Shown here: positions 1 through 7,308 of the stretch, piece after piece
Position numbering within the stretch: the first letter of the stretch is position 1
Layout of the letters: every line of letters starts with the position of its first letter
Assembly: GCF_024584805.1 (NCBI RefSeq)
Contig: NZ_CP075715.1
Coordinates: forward strand, 6,047,526-6,111,525
Source of the DNA: Streptomyces sp. FIT100
GTDB taxonomy: Bacteria > Actinomycetota > Actinomycetes > Streptomycetales > Streptomycetaceae
DNA length: 64,000 bases
Direction: 5' to 3'
The notes under the pieces: model-generated
Database searches by the model: none
Told to the model about the DNA's origin: nothing
What the model saw: the letters and a program-made list of their open reading frames with translations, nothing else
Made by a program: the position numbers and the translations under genes

Positions 1-1
1 C

Positions 2-205
2 TCCGCGCCCGTCGACACCCGCGCCCTCGAAGAACTGCTCCTGCGCGTCTCCCGGCTGGTCGACGACCACCCCGAGGTGGTCGCGATCAGCCTCGAACCG
101 GTCGTCGTCGCCCAGCACGGCCTCTCCGTGCTCGGCGCGTCCGTACGCCTGGCGCCGCCCCCGCCCCGTACCGACCTGGGCCCGCGCACGCTGCCCAGCT
201 ACTGA
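2..205 (+). CDS. C-terminal end of an acyl-CoA synthetase/GNAT-type protein (partial)
   Basis: Only the last 67 codons are inside the window; the reading frame is open from base 2 to a TGA. The tail has the pattern of the ATP-grasp end of the large NDP-forming acyl-CoA synthetase proteins, often fused to a GNAT acetyltransferase domain in Streptomyces: a helix with LLLRVSRLVDD, then PEVVAISLEPVVV and a basic proline-rich end (RLAPPPPRTDLGPR). Such proteins acylate lysines or make acyl-CoA. The assignment rests on a short tail and on the neighbouring DUF5998 gene, which commonly follows this gene in Streptomyces. Confidence 0.6.
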   Translation, partial: SAPVDTRALEELLLRVSRLVDDHPEVVAISLEPVVVAQHGLSVLGASVRLAPPPPRTDLGPRTLPSY

Positions 206-268
206 GCCGCCCGCCACGCGCCGGTCACGAGCGCACCACGAGCGGACTCCCAGGGTCCCGCGGGCCCG

Positions 269-274
269 TAGGAT
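269..274 (+). promoter_or_regulatory. -10 hexamer of a probable leaderless promoter
   Basis: TAGGAT ends 7 nt before the ATG at 282, the spacing expected if transcription starts at the start codon. The hexamer overlaps an upstream in-frame ATG at 273, which argues that 282 is the true start. No convincing -35 was seen. Confidence 0.45.
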
Positions 275-281
275 GGAGCCC

Positions 282-884
282 ATGGCGAAGACCGGTACGA
301 CGACCCAGGGGCTGCGCGCGGCGATCGAGCGCAGCGGCTACTACCCGGCTCTCGTGGCCGAGGCGGTGGAGGCCGCCGTCGGCGGCGAGCCGATCGCGTC
401 GTACCTGGTGCACCAGGAGACCACGTTCGACGCGAACGAGGTCCGCCGCCATGTCACCGTCCTCGTCCTGACCGGCACCCGGTTCATCGTCAGCCACACC
501 GACGAGCAGGCCGCCGACACCAGCTCCCCGACGCCGTACGCCACGACCTCCACCGAGTCGGTCAAGCTCGGCCGGATCTCCTCCGTCGTCGTCAGCCGCG
601 TCGTGGCCAACCCCGAGTCGTACACGCCGGGCACCCTGCCCCGCGAGGTCGTCCTCACCATCGGCTGGGGCGCCGTCTCCCGGATCGACCTGGAGCCTGC
701 CGCCTGCGGCGACCCCAACTGCGACGCGGACCACGGCTACACCGGAAACTCCACCGCCGACGACCTCAGCCTCCGTGTCAGCGAGGCCGGCGACGGCCCC
801 GACGCCGTCCGGCAGACGCTCGCCTTCGCACAGTCGCTCTCCGAGGCCACGGTCGCGACCGCCGCACCGGCGGCCGGCCACTGA
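282..884 (+). CDS. DUF5998 family protein
   Basis: A 200-residue soluble protein beginning MAKTGTTTQGLR. It belongs to a family found almost only in Streptomyces and relatives, with no established function. The body is beta-rich with no membrane segment or signal peptide; a Cys-Gly-Asp-Pro-Asn-Cys stretch near residue 150 could bind metal but is not proof of it. I chose the ATG at 282 rather than 273 because a -10-like TAGGAT lies immediately before it, as in leaderless genes. Its TGA overlaps the ATG of the next gene, so the two are probably translationally coupled. Confidence 0.7.
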   Translation: MAKTGTTTQGLRAAIERSGYYPALVAEAVEAAVGGEPIASYLVHQETTFDANEVRRHVTVLVLTGTRFIVSHTDEQAADTSSPTPYATTSTESVKLGRISSVVVSRVVANPESYTPGTLPREVVLTIGWGAVSRIDLEPAACGDPNCDADHGYTGNSTADDLSLRVSEAGDGPDAVRQTLAFAQSLSEATVATAAPAAGH

Positions 885-2074
885 TGACCTTGCCCGACTG
901 GCCCGACGACCTCGTCCCGCTCGCCCTCGACACCGCCCCCGCGCCGGCGTACGGCTCCGCCTCGCTCTGCGACCTGCTGCCGACGATCGCCGCAGGGCAG
1001 GGCGTGCCCGGACTGCACACGACCCTCACGGGGCTCGCCCCGGCCGACCGGAACTGCGTCTTCCTTGTCGACGGCCTCGGCTGGGAGCAGCTCAGGGCCC
1101 ACCCCGAGGACGCGCCGTACCTCACGTCGCTGCTCGCCACCTCCCACGGCGGCACGGGCGCACCGATCACCGTCGGCTTCCCCGCCACCACGGCGACCTC
1201 CCTCGCCTCCTTCGGCACCGGACTGCCGCCCGGAGCCCACGGCCTGCCGGGCTACACGGCCCGCAACCCGGAGACCGGCGAGCTGATGAACCAGCTGCGC
1301 TGGAAGCCGTGGACCTCGCCGCGCGTCTGGCAGCCGTACCCAACGGTCTTCCAGCTCGCCGACGAGGCCGGGGTGCACACCGCGCAAGTCTCCTCCCCGG
1401 CGTTCGCCGACACCCCGCTCACCAAGATCGCACTGAGCGGCGGAACGTTTCACGGGCGTCTCACCGGCGAGGAGCGTATGGACTTCGCCGCGGAGCAGCT
1501 CGCCGCCGCCGACCGCTCGCTGGTCTACACGTACTACAGCGAGCTCGATGGCAAGGGCCACCGCTTCGGTGTCGACTCCGACGCCTGGCGCGGCCAGCTG
1601 ATGTACGTCGACCGGCTCGTCCAGCGCCTCGCCGAGCAGCTCCCGCCCCGCACCGCGCTCTATGTGACCGCCGACCACGGCATGATCGACATCCCCTTCG
1701 ACGAGGAGTCGCGGATCGACTTCGACGAGGACTGGGAGCTGCGCGCCGGCGTCGCCCTGCTGGGCGGCGAGGGCCGGGCCCGCCATGTGTACGCCGTCCC
1801 GGGCGCCGAGTCCGATGTGCTCGCCGTCTGGCGCGAGGTCCTCGGCGACCGCTTCTGGGTGGCGAGCCGGGAGGAGGCGATCGCGGCGGGCTGGTTCGGC
1901 CCGCGGGTCGACGAGCGCGTCCACCGACGCATCGGCGACGTCGTCGCCGCGGCCCACGCCGACGTCGTGATCACCGCCTCCGTCAACGAGCCGAACGAGT
2001 CCGCCATGGTCGGCATGCACGGCTCGATGACCCCCGTCGAGCAGCTCGTCCCCCTCATCGAAGTCCGCTCGTAA
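884..2074 (+). CDS. Alkaline phosphatase superfamily / nucleotide pyrophosphatase-type phosphodiesterase
   Basis: A 396-residue type I phosphodiesterase-fold enzyme. Visible metal and catalytic motifs run in the expected order: FLVDGLGW near residue 65, the nucleophile segment GFPATTATSLASFGTG near residue 100, SELDGKGHRFG near residue 220, VTADHGMID near 265, and a terminal GMHGSMT. It probably hydrolyses phosphodiester or phosphomonoester bonds in the cytoplasm; no signal peptide is seen, and the substrate is unknown. It overlaps the upstream gene by ATGA and is followed by a triplicated 12-bp repeat and thymidine kinase. Confidence 0.8.
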   Translation: MTLPDWPDDLVPLALDTAPAPAYGSASLCDLLPTIAAGQGVPGLHTTLTGLAPADRNCVFLVDGLGWEQLRAHPEDAPYLTSLLATSHGGTGAPITVGFPATTATSLASFGTGLPPGAHGLPGYTARNPETGELMNQLRWKPWTSPRVWQPYPTVFQLADEAGVHTAQVSSPAFADTPLTKIALSGGTFHGRLTGEERMDFAAEQLAAADRSLVYTYYSELDGKGHRFGVDSDAWRGQLMYVDRLVQRLAEQLPPRTALYVTADHGMIDIPFDEESRIDFDEDWELRAGVALLGGEGRARHVYAVPGAESDVLAVWREVLGDRFWVASREEAIAAGWFGPRVDERVHRRIGDVVAAAHADVVITASVNEPNESAMVGMHGSMTPVEQLVPLIEVRS

Positions 2075-2108
2075 CACATCTCCCAACACATCTCCCAACA
2101 CATCTCCC
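2073..2108 (+). repeat. Three tandem copies of a 12-bp repeat before tdk
   Basis: The unit AACACATCTCCC occurs three times without mismatch, beginning inside the TAA of the phosphodiesterase gene and ending 28 bp before the tdk ATG. A 12-bp period keeps any reading frame. A similar triplicate lies at 26549-26584, also at a stop codon. Confidence 0.95.
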
Positions 2109-2136
2109 ACAACAACTGAAAGGCCGTCACATCCCC

Positions 2137-2787
2137 ATGTCCGAGCTGGTGTTCTTCTCCGGAACGATGGACTGCGGAAAGAGCACCCTGGCGCTGCAGA
2201 TCGAGCACAACCGTGCGGCGCGTGGCCTGCAAGGTGTCATCTTCACCCGTGACGACCGGGCGGGCGAGGGCAAGCTCTCCTCCCGGCTGGGGCTGGTCAG
2301 GGAGGCGGTCGAGCTCGTCGAGGGCATGGACGTCTACACGTATCTGGTCGACCGGATGACCAGGGGCGGCCGGGCGGACTACGTCATCGTCGACGAGGCC
2401 CAGTTCCTCGCGCCCGAGCAGATCGACCAGCTCGCCCGGATCGTCGACGACCTGGAGCTGGACGTCTTCGCCTTCGGGATCACCACGGACTTCCGGACCA
2501 AGCTCTTCCCCGGCTCGCAGCGGCTGATCGAACTGGCGGACCGGATAGAGGCGCTCCAGGTCGAGGCCATGTGCTGGTGCGGCGCCCGCGCCACCCACAA
2601 CGCGCGCACGGTCGGCGGCGAGATGGTCGTCGAGGGCGCCCAGGTCGTGGTCGGCGACGTCAACAGGCCCGCGGAGGAGATCGGCTACGAGGTGCTGTGC
2701 CGGCGCCACCACCGCCGCCGGATGACGAGCGCGACCGCCCGCGCAGGGGTGCTGTCCCCCGACGTGCTGCCCGTGACATCCGGCTGA
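2137..2787 (+). CDS. tdk: Thymidine kinase
   Basis: A 216-residue type II thymidine kinase that phosphorylates thymidine with ATP for the salvage of dTMP. The P-loop GTMDCGKST is at residues 9-17, VIVDEAQF marks the Walker B/lasso segment near residue 85, and the C-terminal zinc ribbon shows CWCGARATHNAR followed by a late CRRHH. Length is normal for the family. The ATG at 2137 is preceded by AAAGG. It ends before an inverted repeat shared with the convergent VOC gene. Confidence 0.92.
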   Translation: MSELVFFSGTMDCGKSTLALQIEHNRAARGLQGVIFTRDDRAGEGKLSSRLGLVREAVELVEGMDVYTYLVDRMTRGGRADYVIVDEAQFLAPEQIDQLARIVDDLELDVFAFGITTDFRTKLFPGSQRLIELADRIEALQVEAMCWCGARATHNARTVGGEMVVEGAQVVVGDVNRPAEEIGYEVLCRRHHRRRMTSATARAGVLSPDVLPVTSG

Positions 2788-2828
2788 GCCCGTGATGTCC
2801 GGCTGAGGCCACAGCTTCCGGCTGAGCT

Positions 2829-2858
2829 GCAGCCCGGGCCAGGGGACGGCCGGGCTGC
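2829..2858. terminator. Inverted repeat between convergent tdk and VOC genes
   Basis: GCAGCCCGGGCC and GGCCGGGCTGC can pair with one bulged base around a short AGGGGAC loop. Its place between two convergent stop codons suits a bidirectional terminator. There is no U-tract, as is usual in Streptomyces. Confidence 0.5.
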
Positions 2859-3634
2859 TACAGGTCGGTCGCCGTCCGTACGATCGTGAAGACCGCGCCC
2901 TCCGGGTCCGACACCGTCGCGAGCCGGCCGCTCGAACCCTCCCGCGGCGCGTGGAGCACATGCCCGCCGAGGTCCATCAGCCGGGCCGCGGTCTCGTCCG
3001 GGTCCTCGACCTCGAAGTACGTCATCCAGTGCGAACCGCGGTCGCGGGGCAGGGCATGGCCCACACCGTGCAGGGAGGCCACCGGGCGCCCGTCCAGGTG
3101 CAGGGTCAGATAGTCGAAGTCGGCCGAGACGACCGGCTCGAGCTCGTACCCGAAGACCGACTGGTAGAACTTGCTGACCGAGGAGGTCTCCCGCGTCACC
3201 AGCTCGTTCCAGACCGGGGTGCCGTGCGTCCCCAGCAGGGCGGTGCCGTGGTGGGCCGCGGCCTGCCAGATGCCGAAGACGGCGCCTTCCGGGTCCGCGG
3301 CGATCGCCAGCCGCCCCGCGTCCGCCGCGTCGAGCGGCCCGACGCCGACGGTGCCGCCGCACATTCTGATCTGCTCGGCGGTCGCGTCGGCGTCGTCGGT
3401 GGCCAGATAGGTGGTCCAGGCGATCGGCAGATGACGTTCGGGAGGAAGCCGGCCGATCCCCGCGACTTCCTTGCCGTCGATCAGCGCGCGGACGTACGGA
3501 CCGAGCTGCTGGGGGCCCGGGACGAAGTCCCAGCCGAACAGCGCCTTGTAGAAGTCCTGCGTCGCGGCGAGTCCGTGCACCATCAGGCTCACCCAGCAGG
3601 GCGTGCCGGGCCTGCGGCGGGTCGCCTCGGTCAT
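2858..3634 (-). CDS. VOC family protein with two glyoxalase/bleomycin-resistance repeats
   Basis: A 258-residue protein of two vicinal-oxygen-chelate modules. The first starts at PCWVSLMVHGLAATQDFY and carries GWDF; the second starts near residue 140 with WNELVTRETSSVSKFYQ and GYELEP. Each ends with a DPEGAVFGIW or DPEGAVFTI strand. Members bind metal and act as dioxygenases, glyoxalases or antibiotic-binding proteins; the substrate here cannot be read from sequence. The ATG at 3634 has a strong upstream GAGGAGAG, so longer in-frame starts are unlikely. Confidence 0.85.
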   Translation of the reverse strand: MTEATRRRPGTPCWVSLMVHGLAATQDFYKALFGWDFVPGPQQLGPYVRALIDGKEVAGIGRLPPERHLPIAWTTYLATDDADATAEQIRMCGGTVGVGPLDAADAGRLAIAADPEGAVFGIWQAAAHHGTALLGTHGTPVWNELVTRETSSVSKFYQSVFGYELEPVVSADFDYLTLHLDGRPVASLHGVGHALPRDRGSHWMTYFEVEDPDETAARLMDLGGHVLHAPREGSSGRLATVSDPEGAVFTIVRTATDL

Positions 3635-3897
3635 CGTGACACTCTCCTCGGACCATCGTCGTGGCCGTGCGGCGGGGGACCGGATCCGGACCGTGTGCGG
3701 CGGCTGCCCGGCGCCCCGTGCAGATGCTTGCACCACCCGGCGTGCGGCGCGGCCCGCCCGCGCCGAGTGTCCGGGGATCCCACAGGAGGATGCCCGTTCT
3801 GGCGATGTCCATCCGTGCCGCCTCCCAGGACTCCGCCCTGGGGACCCTCAGCCGTCGCGGGCCCGTCGCGGGCCGCACTTGCGCGAGGATGGCTGCT

Positions 3898-4752
3898 ATG
3901 ACCCCCATCATCACCGCAACAGAACTCGCGAGCGAGTCGGCCGGTCGGCGGCCGCCGGTCCTGCTCGACGTGCGCTGGCAGCTCAGTCTGGCCAAGGCGG
4001 CCGGCGCCGCGCCCTTCGACGGGCGGGCGGAGTACGAGGCCGGGCACATCCCCGGCGCCGTCTACGTCGACCTCGACACGGAGCTTGCGGGACCGCCCGG
4101 TCCGGGCGGCCGGCATCCGCTCCCGGACATGGCCGTCTTCGGCGCGGCGATGCGGCGCGCCGGTGTCTCGTGCTCCGTACCGGTCGTCGTCCACGACGGC
4201 GGCCAGGGATGGGCCGCGGCACGGGCGTGGTGGCTGCTGCGGTGGGCGGGCCACCCGGACGTCCGGGTCCTGGACGGCGGTCTCGCGGCGTGGGACGGCC
4301 CGCTGACGACCGAGATCCCCGCACCGCAGCCGGGCGACTTCACCCCGGAGCCGGGCGGCCTTCCGCTGCTCGATGCCGACGGCGCCGCGGCGCTGGCCCG
4401 CTCCGGACTGCTGCTCGACGCGCGGGCCGCCGAGCGCTACCGGGGCGACGTCGAGCCCATCGACCGGGTCGGCGGGCACATCCCCGGTGCGGTCTCGGCG
4501 CCGACGACGGATAACGTCGCACCGGGAGCCACCACCTTCCTCCCCGCGGAGGAACTGGCCGAGCGCTTCAAGCACCTCGGCGCCGTGGACGCCTCCGAGG
4601 TCGGCGTCTACTGCGGCTCGGGCGTCTCCGGCGCGCACGAAGTGCTCGCCCTGGCGGTCGCCGGCGTACCCGCGGCCCTGTACGCCGGCTCGTGGTCGGA
4701 ATGGTCCTCCGACCCGGCACGCCCGGTGGCGACGGGCCCCGACCCCAGCTGA
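3898..4752 (+). CDS. Sulfurtransferase with two rhodanese domains (3-mercaptopyruvate type)
   Basis: A 284-residue protein of two rhodanese domains. The N-terminal domain keeps the fold signatures (LLDVRW, GHIPGAVYVDLD, VVVHDGGQGWAAARA) but has Asp in place of the loop cysteine. The C-terminal domain has the active loop CGSGVSG, the 3-mercaptopyruvate sulfurtransferase type. It moves sulfane sulfur to cyanide or thiol acceptors. I took the ATG at 3898, which sits 7-9 nt after GCGAGG; an in-frame ATG at 3889 is possible. Confidence 0.85.
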   Translation: MTPIITATELASESAGRRPPVLLDVRWQLSLAKAAGAAPFDGRAEYEAGHIPGAVYVDLDTELAGPPGPGGRHPLPDMAVFGAAMRRAGVSCSVPVVVHDGGQGWAAARAWWLLRWAGHPDVRVLDGGLAAWDGPLTTEIPAPQPGDFTPEPGGLPLLDADGAAALARSGLLLDARAAERYRGDVEPIDRVGGHIPGAVSAPTTDNVAPGATTFLPAEELAERFKHLGAVDASEVGVYCGSGVSGAHEVLALAVAGVPAALYAGSWSEWSSDPARPVATGPDPS

Positions 4753-4823
4753 GCGGCGCGCGGGGGCCGAGCCTCGGCACAACGGGCCCGCACAGGAGGA
4801 CGCGCCCGCAAGCACGACGGGCC

Positions 4824-4878
4824 CGCACAGCACGACGGGCTCGTACGGAAATCCCGTACGAGCCCGTCGTGCTGTGCG
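4824..4878. terminator. Perfect 25-bp inverted repeat, bidirectional terminator
   Basis: Arms at 4824-4848 and 4854-4878 are exact reverse complements over 25 bp with a 5-nt loop (AAATC). It lies between the convergent rhodanese and sepH genes, ending 11 bp from the sepH stop codon. Confidence 0.85.
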
Positions 4879-4889
4879 AGCAGAGCGCG

Positions 4890-5930
4890 TCAGTCCTGCT
4901 TCTTGCGGCGCGTCCCGAACACGATCTCGTCCCAGCTCGGCACCGCCGCACGCCGCCCGGGCCGCACCCCGTCCGCCTCGGCCTGGCGGTCCGTCGTGCC
5001 GACGAGCCGGTCGCGGTGGCCGCTGACCGAGCGCGGCATGAGGACATCGGCGTACGCGGATCCGGCGCCCGCCGATGCCGCAGGGGCCGGGGGCTCCTCG
5101 GCGTCGGGCTCCTGCGCCGGCTCGGAGGTGGCCGGCGGGTCCACCGGAGCGGGCCGCTCCGGGACGACCATGTCGCCACGGAAGCTCGGCACCGCCTCCA
5201 GCAGGCTGGTCAGCGAGTCCCGCTCGCTCTCGTCGGTCTCCGCAGCCGGAGGCGGGGCGGGCGCCGGCAGGGCCGCCCGGTCGAGCGGGCGGTCGCGCGG
5301 CAGCCGCGCGATCCTCGGAACGAACGGGAAGCTCGGCTCCTGCGCGACGGCGATGGCGTCGTCGGTCTCACCGATCAGCGCGCGTGCCTCGTCGTCGACG
5401 GCCTGCACGAGCCGCCGCGGCGGGTCGTACGTCCAGCTCGCCGAGTGCGGCTCGCCCGCCACCCGGTAGACCAGCAGTACCTCCCAGGTGCCGTCGTCGC
5501 GGCGCCAGGAGTCCCACTGGACGGTGTCCTTCTCGGCGCCGCGCAGCAGCAGCCGCTCCTGCACCGCCTCGCCGAGCTGCGGGCCCGCGTTCTCGCCGGG
5601 GCGCCGTACGGGAGTCTTGCGCGCACGCTCGGCCATGAACGCCCGCTCCGCGAGCACCGGGCCCTCGAAGCGCCGCACCCGGTCGACGGGGATCCCGGCG
5701 AGCTGCGCGACCTCCTCGGCGGAGGCGCCTGCCCGTATACGTGCCTGGATGTCGCGGGGGCGGAGGTGGCTCTCCACCTCGATCTCGATCTGGCCGAGGC
5801 GGGCACGGTCATTGCGCACGGCAGCGCGCAGCCGCTCGTCAATCGGAAGCGTGTACTCCGTGCTGTCCGCAGCCTTCAGCACCAGTCGTGTGCCGTCGTT
5901 GGAGACGGCCACGACACGCAGTTCGGGCAT
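4890..5930 (-). CDS. sepH: Septation protein SepH
   Basis: A 346-residue cell-division protein. The N-terminal part (MPELRVVAVSNDGTRLVLKA) and the helix-turn-helix-like segment ARIRAGASAEEVAQLAGIP near residue 80 match SepH (formerly DUF3071). The C-terminal half is long, acidic and proline-rich, as in the family. SepH is known in Streptomyces to bind FtsZ and stimulate Z-ring assembly. The ATG at 5930 is preceded by GGAGGTCCCC, an ideal ribosome-binding site. It converges on the rhodanese gene across a 25-bp hairpin. Confidence 0.9.
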   Translation of the reverse strand: MPELRVVAVSNDGTRLVLKAADSTEYTLPIDERLRAAVRNDRARLGQIEIEVESHLRPRDIQARIRAGASAEEVAQLAGIPVDRVRRFEGPVLAERAFMAERARKTPVRRPGENAGPQLGEAVQERLLLRGAEKDTVQWDSWRRDDGTWEVLLVYRVAGEPHSASWTYDPPRRLVQAVDDEARALIGETDDAIAVAQEPSFPFVPRIARLPRDRPLDRAALPAPAPPPAAETDESERDSLTSLLEAVPSFRGDMVVPERPAPVDPPATSEPAQEPDAEEPPAPAASAGAGSAYADVLMPRSVSGHRDRLVGTTDRQAEADGVRPGRRAAVPSWDEIVFGTRRKKQD

Positions 5931-6384
5931 GGGGACCTCCCGGGTGGTGCCTGCCGACGTCACGTGCGTCGCTGCTTCCGCTAGTCGAGTGTGGCCTGCC
6001 CGGGTGCAGCCTGCCACAACCTTGCCGAGTTGCCCGGCGTGTCGGGCATGGGCCCTGGATCGCCGTTATGGCACGGTTACCTGTTTGCAACGCAGCGTGA
6101 CGAGCTTCGTCACGCTGTGCAGCAGGCGCCCGTGCGGTGCCGCGGCGCCGCCGGTTCGAGTGCCGCTTTCGGCCCCCTCCCGTAGTCCGGACACCCGTGA
6201 GGGAGGCCGGTCCCAGGGCTCGCCACAGTACTCCATTCGGGCCACGGGGGTGGACCGGCGCGCCGCCGAACTTCTCGTGGGGGGTGGGAGTTGGACGCCT
6301 GTACCCACCATCGGGGAGTGTCAAGCTTCACAGAATCCCCTGAATCGGAACTATTCGCTTTGCCTATATGTCCCTTCCTGGTGC
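5931..6384. other. 454-bp divergent intergenic region with a hyphenated palindrome
   Basis: This region holds the promoters of sepH and of the membrane-protein gene at 6385. Its most distinct feature is CAGCGTGACGA-GCT-TCGTCACGCTG at 6093-6117, two perfect 11-bp arms with a 3-nt spacer, which could be an operator or an RNA hairpin. I found no coding region. Confidence 0.6.
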
Positions 6385-7230
6385 ATGGCTGGACAAGTAG
6401 GCAAACAGGGGCAGGAGATGCAGCAAAAGGAGCAGCGGCTCGATCTGAGCCTTCCCCAGGTTGCGGGCAGCGCGCTCGCGGCGGTCGCGGCGGCGGTGCT
6501 CGCCTCGCAGCTCGGTGTCTACGGAACGTTCATCGGCGCGGGCGTGGTCAGCATCGTCGTGACCTGTGGCGGCCCGGTTCTCCAGCAGTTGTTCCGGCGC
6601 ACGGGCCAACAGCTCCGCGTCGCCGCGCAGTCGCGCGATCCTGCGGCGCGTACGCCGCAGGAGGCGTCCACCGAAGGGGAGTTCGGCGAGTCCACGACGT
6701 ACGGCACGCGCGTCCGCGGATGGAAGCGGTCCGCTCTCGCGGCCGCCGTCGTCTTCGCCGTGGCGATGGCCGGTATCACGGCGTACGAGCTCGCCTCCGG
6801 CAGGGATCTGAGCGGTGGCACGGGGACGACGGTCGGCTCGGTCGTACGCGGGGGCGGGGGCGGGGGCGGCGGTGACTCCTCGCCGTCCGGGACGAACCCG
6901 CAGGAGGACCAGGTCGACGAGCCGAACCGCACACCGGGCGGCGGCTCCGTCGGCCAGAGCCCCGACGGCGAAGAAGGCGGTCAAGGGTCCGCCGGCAAGG
7001 ACACGGATCCCGGAACGGGCGGGGGTACGGGCACCGGAGGGGAGTCGGACGGCGGCCAGGGTGACGGCCGGGGCGACGGCGGCGGTGCCACCGAGCCGCC
7101 GTCCGGGACAACGTCGTCCTCCGACGGCGAAGCCGCGACGCCGACGTCCACACCCACGCCGCCCGCCACATCCACGCCGACTCCGCCCGCCCGCGAGGAC
7201 GCGGCGGATAACGACGCGGACACCCCCTAG
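6385..7230 (+). CDS. Hypothetical membrane protein with a long Gly/Ser/Thr/Pro tail
   Basis: A 281-residue protein. A hydrophobic pair lies at residues 28-60 (VAGSALAAVAAAVLASQLGVY and a following Gly/Val-rich helix), a third membrane segment near residue 120 (SALAAAVVFAVAMAGITAY), then an eight-glycine run and about 130 residues of low-complexity Gly, Ser, Thr, Pro, Asp that should be disordered and probably outside the cell. The function is unknown. The start has only a weak ribosome site; the ATG at 6418 is an alternative but is too close to GGAG. An IS1182 element begins 11 bp after its stop. Confidence 0.65.
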   Translation: MAGQVGKQGQEMQQKEQRLDLSLPQVAGSALAAVAAAVLASQLGVYGTFIGAGVVSIVVTCGGPVLQQLFRRTGQQLRVAAQSRDPAARTPQEASTEGEFGESTTYGTRVRGWKRSALAAAVVFAVAMAGITAYELASGRDLSGGTGTTVGSVVRGGGGGGGGDSSPSGTNPQEDQVDEPNRTPGGGSVGQSPDGEEGGQGSAGKDTDPGTGGGTGTGGESDGGQGDGRGDGGGATEPPSGTTSSSDGEAATPTSTPTPPATSTPTPPAREDAADNDADTP

Positions 7231-7268
7231 GAGGTGTCCCCCTAGAAGGCTGCTGAAAATCTCGTGTT

Positions 7269-7298
7269 CTGGCCCCGGCTCGGTGGAGTCGGGGCCAG
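7269..7298 (+). repeat. Leader hairpin upstream of the IS1182 transposase
   Basis: CTGGCCCCG at 7269-7277 and CGGGGCCAG at 7290-7298 are perfect complements with a 12-nt loop, 10 bp before the ATG at 7309. Hairpins at this place in an IS commonly limit transposase expression from outside transcripts. The same structure is present in copy 2. Confidence 0.6.
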
Positions 7299-7308
7299 TC
7301 TTGTAGGC

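Noticed and set aside
273..281. ATG at 273 as the start of the DUF5998 gene
   Set aside because: It overlaps a -10-like TAGGAT. The ATG at 282 fits a leaderless gene better.
225..2110. Long open frames on the minus strand opposite the DUF5998 and phosphodiesterase genes
   Set aside because: They mirror real genes in high-GC DNA, have Arg/Gly/Ala-rich translations without family motifs, and lack ribosome sites.
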